From: Mycolicibacterium canariasense
Lineage (GTDB): Bacteria; Actinomycetota; Actinomycetes; Mycobacteriales; Mycobacteriaceae
Direction of reading: 5' to 3'
NCBI RefSeq assembly: GCF_002101555.1
Contig: NZ_LQOL01000049.1
Span: 372,001 to 436,000 of the forward strand
Length of the DNA stretch: 64,000 nt
Every line of letters starts with the position of its first letter. Position 1 is the first letter of the stretch. A program made the position numbers and the translations under genes. Of this stretch, positions 58,725 to 64,000 are shown in pieces. Below the pieces are notes generated by a model. It made no database searches. It worked only from the letters and a program-made list of their open reading frames with translations, and had not been told where the DNA came from.

Positions 58725-59954
58725 ATGACGGAGGGGCCGGTCACGCGGAACAGCGTCGCCAGGGTGGGGGCGGCCACGGTGCTGTCCGCGCTGTGCGGCT
58801 ACGCCGTGCTGTATCTGGCGGCCCGCAGTCTGGAACCGGCCGGGTTCTCCCTGTTCGGGGTGTTCTGGGGGGCGTTCGGTTTGGTGACCGGCGCCGCCTT
58901 CGGCCTGCTGCAGGAGGCCACCAGGGAGGTTCGGGCGGCCCGGCACACCGCCGTGCACACCGGTCCGCGCACCCACCCGATGCGGGTGGCGGCCGGGGTG
59001 GGTGTGGCGGCAGCCGTCGTCATCGCGGTGAGCGCACCGTTGTGGTCGGCGCATGTGTTCGTGCAGTCCAGGCTGCTGTCGGTGGTGCTGCTGAGTGTCG
59101 GGCTGGCCGGCTTCTGTCTGCACGCCACGCTGCTGGGCATGCTGGCCGGGGTGGACCGCTGGAGCCAGTACGGCGCCCTGATGGTGACCGACGCCGGCAT
59201 CCGGGTGGTGGTCGCGGTGGCGAGCTTCCTGGCCGGGTGGGGGCTGACCGGCTATCTGTGGGCGACGGTCGCCGGCTCGGTGGCGTGGCTGATCCTGCTG
59301 TCGGCCTCACCGGCGAGCCGGGCCGCGGCGGGACTCGCGACACCGGGCGGGGTGCGCACCTTCCTGGCCGGCGCCACCCATTCGATCGCGGCCGCGGGCG
59401 CCAGCGCAATCCTGATCATGGGGTTTCCGGTGCTGCTGAAGGCCACCACCCCGCATCTGGGCGCCACCGGCGGGGTGGTGATCCTGGCCGTCACCCTGAC
59501 CAGGGCACCGCTGCTGGTTCCGCTCACCGCGTTGCAGGGCAACCTGATCGCCTACTTCGTCGACAAACCGCACGAGCGGATGCGTGCCCTGATCACCCCG
59601 GCGGTGGCGGTGGCCGGAATCGGGCTGCTCGGCGTGGTCGCGGCCGGGCTGGCCGGGCCGTGGCTGCTGCGCACCGCGTTCGGCCCCGACTACGTGGCCG
59701 GCGGGCCGCTGTTGGCCTGGCTGACCGCCGGCGCGGTGGCCATCGCGTTGTTGACGCTGACCGGCGCGGCCACCGTGGCCGCCGCCCTGCAGCGCGCCTA
59801 TGCGGCCGGTTGGGTCGGCGCCACGGTGGCCGCCGCCCTGCTGTTGCTGCTGCCGGTCGAGCTGGAGACCCGGACGGTGGTGGCGCTGTTGTGCGGCCCG
59901 GTGGTGGGAATCGCCGTGCACCTGACCGCGCTGGCGCGGGCATCGGCATCCTGA
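58725..59954 (+). CDS. Polytopic membrane protein, polysaccharide flippase-like (Rv3630-like)
   Basis: 409 residues, about 10-12 hydrophobic helices with few charged loops; N-terminal region GAATVLSALCGYAVLYLAARSL resembles the MATE/MOP flippase superfamily. Lies 7 bp after the peptidase and 12 bp before ppgS. In M. tuberculosis Rv3630 precedes Rv3631 likewise. It may translocate a lipid-linked sugar made by PpgS; not shown. Confidence 0.82.
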   Translation: MTEGPVTRNSVARVGAATVLSALCGYAVLYLAARSLEPAGFSLFGVFWGAFGLVTGAAFGLLQEATREVRAARHTAVHTGPRTHPMRVAAGVGVAAAVVIAVSAPLWSAHVFVQSRLLSVVLLSVGLAGFCLHATLLGMLAGVDRWSQYGALMVTDAGIRVVVAVASFLAGWGLTGYLWATVAGSVAWLILLSASPASRAAAGLATPGGVRTFLAGATHSIAAAGASAILIMGFPVLLKATTPHLGATGGVVILAVTLTRAPLLVPLTALQGNLIAYFVDKPHERMRALITPAVAVAGIGLLGVVAAGLAGPWLLRTAFGPDYVAGGPLLAWLTAGAVAIALLTLTGAATVAAALQRAYAAGWVGATVAAALLLLLPVELETRTVVALLCGPVVGIAVHLTALARASAS

Positions 59955-59966
59955 GCTTGTAGTCTG

Positions 59967-60674
59967 GTGCGCATCGATACCCCGTACCAGGACGTTTGGA
60001 TCATCGTCCCCGCCTTCAACGAAGCGAGCGTCATCGCCGACGTCGTCGCCGATTTGCGCACCACCTTTCCCAACGTGGTGTGTGTCGACGACGGCAGCCG
60101 GGACGGCACCGCCGAGGCCGCGCACGCCGCCGGTGCGCACCTGGTGCGCCATCCGGTCAACCTCGGCCAGGGCGCGGCCATCCAGACCGGGGTGGAGTAC
60201 GCCCGGTCACGGCCCGGCGCGGCGGTGTTCGTCACGTTCGACGCCGACGGGCAGCACCGGGTCAAGGACGTGATCCGGATGATCGACCGGCTGGCGCCCG
60301 GCCGGTCCGACGAGGTCGACCTGGTGATCGGCACCCGGTTCGGCGGGACGGTCACCCACACCCCGCCGCTCAAACGGATCATCCTGCGGGTGGCGGCCGT
60401 CGTCAGCCCGCACAGCCGCAGCCTGGGCCTGACCGATGCGCACAACGGGCTGCGGGTGTTCAACAAGAAGGTCGCCGACGAACTCAACATCACCATGAAC
60501 GGGATGTCGCATGCCGGTGAGTTCATCGCGCTGGCGGTCGAAAACCGTTGGCGGGTGGCCGAAGAACCGGTCGAGATCCTCTACACCGACTATTCGAAGT
60601 CCAAGGGCCAGCCGCTGCTCAACGGGGTCAACATCTTGTTCGACGGTCTGCTGCGCGGAAGGATGCCGCGATGA
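59967..60674 (+). CDS. ppgS: Polyprenyl-phospho-N-acetylgalactosaminyl synthase (GT2)
   Basis: 235 residues. GT-A glycosyltransferase: VWIIVPAFNEA, CVDDGSRDGT, nucleotide-metal motif DAD (92-94, FDADGQH) and the acceptor-side THNGL-like TDAHNGLRVF. Orthologue of Rv3631, which makes the polyprenyl-P-GalNAc donor used to put galactosamine on arabinogalactan. GTG start; stop overlaps the next gene's ATG (ATGA). Confidence 0.92.
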   Translation: MRIDTPYQDVWIIVPAFNEASVIADVVADLRTTFPNVVCVDDGSRDGTAEAAHAAGAHLVRHPVNLGQGAAIQTGVEYARSRPGAAVFVTFDADGQHRVKDVIRMIDRLAPGRSDEVDLVIGTRFGGTVTHTPPLKRIILRVAAVVSPHSRSLGLTDAHNGLRVFNKKVADELNITMNGMSHAGEFIALAVENRWRVAEEPVEILYTDYSKSKGQPLLNGVNILFDGLLRGRMPR

Positions 60675-61012
60675 ACTGGATCCAGGTGCTGCTGATCGCC
60701 TCGATCATCACCCTGCTGGTGTACCTGCTGCGGTCCCGGCGCAGCGCCCAGGCCAAGGCGTGGGTGAAGCTGGGCTATCTGCTGTTCGTCATCGCCGCCA
60801 TCTACGCGATCGTGCGGCCCGACGACACCACCGTGGTGGCCAACTGGCTCGGCGTGAAACGCGGCGCCGACCTGCTGGAGTACGCCCTGATCATCGCGTT
60901 CCTGTTCACCACCATCAGCACCTATATGCGGTTCAAGGACCTGGAGCTGCGGTACGCGCGGCTGGCGCGGGCGGTGGCGTTGGAGGGAGCCCGCGTCCCC
61001 GAAGATCAGTAG
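60671..61012 (+). CDS. DUF2304 membrane protein, PpgS partner (Rv3632-like)
   Basis: 113 residues with three hydrophobic helices (about 3-20, 34-48, 70-85) and a polar C-terminus. Its M. tuberculosis counterpart Rv3632 supports PpgS activity, probably by tethering it to the membrane. ATGA-coupled to ppgS; its last 7 bp overlap the convergent TetR gene. Confidence 0.9.
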   Translation: MNWIQVLLIASIITLLVYLLRSRRSAQAKAWVKLGYLLFVIAAIYAIVRPDDTTVVANWLGVKRGADLLEYALIIAFLFTTISTYMRFKDLELRYARLARAVALEGARVPEDQ

Positions 61013-61590
61013 CCGCCCAGCAGCTTGGTCAGCAGGGCGATCTTGCGGGCCTCCAGCTCCGGGTCGGGCAGCACCGGGCGCAGCATGGCGGCCCCGTCGA
61101 AGGTGTTGGTGAGCAGTGCGGTGACGACGCCGCGGCCCTCGGCCGGGAAGTGTTCGGCGGCGGGTGCCGAGCTTGCCGCCTCGATGATCTTGGCGCGGTA
61201 TTCGGTGAGCACGTCGGCCAGGGTGGCACGCAGCTTGTCGTCGGTGCGGGCCGCGATCATCAATTCGTAGAGCACGGCGTTGGTGTCGTTGCCGGTGACG
61301 TCGCGCAGCACGGTCAGCACGGCGGGCAGCGGCGGTTCCCCGGTGGGGATTTCGGCGACCCGCTTGCTGAACAGTTCCAGTTGGCGGCGCAGCACCTCGT
61401 AGGCGGTGGCGGCCATGAAGTCCCCGATGGTCGGGTAGTGCCGGAACAGCGCCCCCACCGACAGTCCGGCCCGTTTGCAGATGACCGCGGCCGACGCTCT
61501 GGCGTAACCGATCTCGATGATCGTCTCGATGCTGGCGTCGAGCAATCGGGCGACGGTCTGTTCGCGTCGCTGCTGCTGGGTGCGGGCCAT
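61006..61590 (-). CDS. TetR-family regulator of the amidohydrolase operon
   Basis: 194 residues. HTH in LLDASIETIIEIGYARASAAVICKRAGLSVGALFRHY (about 17-52) and a helical C-terminal ligand domain. The ATG overlaps the amidohydrolase stop (TGATG), so it is expressed from that operon's promoter, where a GAGCGCTC palindrome could be its own operator. Confidence 0.92.
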   Translation of the reverse strand: MARTQQQRREQTVARLLDASIETIIEIGYARASAAVICKRAGLSVGALFRHYPTIGDFMAATAYEVLRRQLELFSKRVAEIPTGEPPLPAVLTVLRDVTGNDTNAVLYELMIAARTDDKLRATLADVLTEYRAKIIEAASSAPAAEHFPAEGRGVVTALLTNTFDGAAMLRPVLPDPELEARKIALLTKLLGGY

Positions 61591-63377
61591 CAGACCGTGG
61601 CAGGGTACTGCGTGGCCCCGGTGCCGGCACGCAGGTACCGACCGGATTTGGCGGTCGTTCCGTAGCCGTCGCGGAACTCACCGGCGCGGAACACCACCTG
61701 CCCGTTGACGCCGGTGGCGACGACGGTGGCGTCGTTGCGGTTGACCATGCGGCTCAGCCCGCCGTAGAACGGCACCGTCTCCTCGTGATACTCGTTCACC
61801 GAATCATCAAGGGCGGCAGGGTCGATCACCACGAAGTCGGCCCGGTCGCCGCGGCGCAGGGTGCCCGCGTCCAGGCCGAACCAGTCGGCCACCTCGGCGG
61901 TGAGCCGGTGCACGGCGTGCTCGGTGGTCAGGAACGGCCGGCCGGCGCGGTCGGCGTCGCGCACCCGCTTGAGCAGCCGCAGCGCGTAGTTGTAGAAGGC
62001 CATGTTGCGCAGGTGCGCACCGGCATCGGAGAACCCCATGTGCACCGACGGTTCCTTGGCGAGCTTGTCCAGTTGCCTGGGCCGGTGGTTGGCCACGATG
62101 GTGGTCCACCGCACGTTGCGTTCGCCGTTCTCGACGAGCACGTCCAGGAAGGCGTCCAGCGGGTGGATGCCGCGCTCGTCGGCCACCTGCCCGAAACTCT
62201 TGCCGACCAGTGTCGTATCGGGGCATTCCACGATGGTGGCGTCGTGGAAATCGCGGTGCCAAAGCGCAGGTCCGAGCTTGCGCCGGTCGAACGAGCGGTG
62301 GAAGCGCCTGCGGTACTCCGGATCGGCGAGCAGCTTGTTGCGTTCCAGTTGGTCGCGCAGGTGCAGGGCCGCGGTGCCGGCGCCGAACTCCTCGAACACC
62401 GGCAGGTCGATACCGTCGGAATACAGTTCGAAGGGGACGGGCAGATGCTGGAAGCGGACCTTGGCGGCCAGCAGCCGGTTCAGCAGCCGGGTGCCCGGCC
62501 CCAGCACGTGCACCGCACCGGGCGAGGACTTGGCATCTGCGGAGACCAGCAGGCTCATCTTCACACCGCGGCGCCGCCCGAACTGCGTGCTGCTCTCCAG
62601 GAAGAAGTTCAGCGCCTCTTGCACTTTCGCGACGTTCGGCGCGCTCTGCAGGATGCGCCCGCGCTTGCGCAGCACCTTGATCAGCCGCCGGCGTTCCCGC
62701 CAGGTGGCGAAGGTGGACGGCAGCGCACGGGACCGGAACCGGTCGCCGTCGAGCTTGTCGATGGCCGCGTCCATCCCGGACAGGCCCAGCATCCCGGCCT
62801 CCAGCGCCGCGTCCAGCCGGGCGGCCATGGTCTCCAGTTCGGCGTCGGTCGGTTCGACACCGCGCGTGGTGGCGCGGTCCAGGCCGAGCACCGAGGCCCG
62901 CAGGTCCGAATGCCCCAGCAGCGACGCGACATTCGGGCCGAGCGGCAGCGCGTCGATGGCGGCCACGTATTCGGCCGGGGTTGACCAGGTCTTGTGTCCC
63001 TGCAGGGCGCCGAGCACGTACTGGCGCGGAACGGCCTCGACGCGGCTGAACAGGTCGGCGGCGTCCTCGCCGTCGGCGTACACCGTCGACAGCGAGCACA
63101 TGCCCAGCAGCACGGTGGTGACGCCGTGGCGCACGGATTCGCGAAGGCCGGGGTCGAGCAGCACCTCGGCGTCGTAGTGGGTGTGCACGTCGATGAAGCC
63201 GGGGACGACCCACTTGCCCGCAGCGTCGATCACGTCGGGGCAGCCGGTCTCGTCGAGCGGCCCGGACGACACGTCGGCGACGACGCCGTCGCGGATCCCG
63301 AGCGTGCGGACCAACGGGACGCGTCCCGTTCCGTCGAACCACAGGCCGTCGCGGATGATCACGTCATAGGACATCAC
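61590..63377 (-). CDS. Amidohydrolase, N-acyl-D-amino-acid deacylase-like
   Basis: 595 residues. Composite-barrel amidohydrolase: HTH metal pair (65-67, GFIDVHTHYDAEV), Cys94 in the D-aminoacylase-type position, LGHSDLRA, and C-terminal metal Asp in GFSDAGAHLRN. Substrate is probably an N-acyl amino acid or related amide. The GTG at 63377 is chosen because TAACCT lies eight nt upstream; an ATG follows immediately. Confidence 0.88.
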   Translation of the reverse strand: MMSYDVIIRDGLWFDGTGRVPLVRTLGIRDGVVADVSSGPLDETGCPDVIDAAGKWVVPGFIDVHTHYDAEVLLDPGLRESVRHGVTTVLLGMCSLSTVYADGEDAADLFSRVEAVPRQYVLGALQGHKTWSTPAEYVAAIDALPLGPNVASLLGHSDLRASVLGLDRATTRGVEPTDAELETMAARLDAALEAGMLGLSGMDAAIDKLDGDRFRSRALPSTFATWRERRRLIKVLRKRGRILQSAPNVAKVQEALNFFLESSTQFGRRRGVKMSLLVSADAKSSPGAVHVLGPGTRLLNRLLAAKVRFQHLPVPFELYSDGIDLPVFEEFGAGTAALHLRDQLERNKLLADPEYRRRFHRSFDRRKLGPALWHRDFHDATIVECPDTTLVGKSFGQVADERGIHPLDAFLDVLVENGERNVRWTTIVANHRPRQLDKLAKEPSVHMGFSDAGAHLRNMAFYNYALRLLKRVRDADRAGRPFLTTEHAVHRLTAEVADWFGLDAGTLRRGDRADFVVIDPAALDDSVNEYHEETVPFYGGLSRMVNRNDATVVATGVNGQVVFRAGEFRDGYGTTAKSGRYLRAGTGATQYPATV

Positions 63378-63385
63378 GTGAGCCT

Positions 63386-63405
63386 AGGTTAGATAGCGAG
63401 CGCTC
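63386..63405 (-). promoter_or_regulatory. Promoter and palindrome upstream of the amidohydrolase-TetR operon
   Basis: TAACCT on the minus strand (63386-63391) is a leaderless -10. The palindrome GAGCGCTC (63398-63405) lies between it and the expected -35, a position suited to repression by the TetR protein encoded in the operon. Confidence 0.55.
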
Positions 63406-63423
63406 ACAATCTTTTGACGGTAT

Positions 63424-64000
<577 letters not shown>

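Noticed and set aside
59960..59965. TAGTCT as a leaderless promoter for ppgS
   Set aside because: It ends one base before the GTG, too close to drive that start, and no later in-frame start fits; probably chance inside an operon.

Overview
The window is high-GC actinobacterial DNA whose gene order follows the Mycobacterium tuberculosis chromosome from disA (Rv3586) to galE1 (Rv3634c): disA, canB/mutY, mhuD, lpqF, clpC1, lsr2, lysS, coaX-panD-panC, the folK-folB-folP-folE block, ftsH, an ephA-like hydrolase, lpqG-like, hpt-tilS-Rv3626c-dacB/ppa, ppgS and galE. Absence of the virulence insertions found at this locus in M. tuberculosis (espACD, the Rv3619c-Rv3622c ESX/PE/PPE genes, PE_PGRS genes), together with extra catabolic genes, suggests a rapidly growing environmental mycobacterium (Mycolicibacterium type). 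No tRNA, rRNA, IS element, prophage or CRISPR array was seen.

Region 1 (1-9.5 kb) holds the end of disA, a secreted or membrane protein, carbonic anhydrase and MutY with overlapping divergent start codons, a GlxA-type regulator, the haem-degrading MhuD with LpqF, and a cobalamin-riboswitch-controlled cbtB-cbtA-phosphatase module. It ends with a secreted Ag85-like esterase and a long bidirectional terminator. Region 2 (9.5-25.2 kb) is almost all minus-strand housekeeping: clpC1, lsr2, lysS, then a chain from ftsH through the folate genes to the pantothenate/CoA genes, mostly linked by ATGA, GTGA or TGATG overlaps. Region 3 (25.4-34 kb) carries an epoxide hydrolase, a SIMPL-domain lipoprotein, a molybdopterin oxidoreductase, the hpt-tilS-metalloprotease-dacB operon and ppa.

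Region 4 (34-53 kb) is an accessory block between ppa and the Rv3630-like gene. It holds two ureide-degradation genes and a beta-lactamase-fold hydrolase. It also holds a bipartite aldarate catabolic locus: a nine-gene minus-strand operon (peptide-type ABC importer, TauE-type carrier, IclR regulator, glucarate dehydratase, hydroxyacid dehydrogenase), and a three-gene operon (alpha-ketoglutarate semialdehyde dehydrogenase, KdgD, a second enolase-superfamily dehydratase). LysR, TetR and another hydroxyacid dehydrogenase lie between them. Together these could convert glucarate or galactarate to alpha-ketoglutarate.

Region 5 (53.4-61 kb) is the most striking. A 1298-residue single-module NRPS has the A-T-six-TM-three-tandem-domain architecture of epsilon-poly-lysine synthetase, and its substrate-pocket residues read like a lysine code. 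It overlaps an M1 metallopeptidase by ATGA and runs, with very short gaps, into a flippase-like membrane protein, the polyprenyl-phospho-GalNAc synthase PpgS and its small partner. The window closes with a TetR/amidohydrolase operon and the 3' part of galE.

Across the window at least 14 starts have a TANNNT hexamer 6-8 nt before an ATG or GTG, the layout expected of leaderless mycobacterial transcripts. This pattern was used to choose several start codons.
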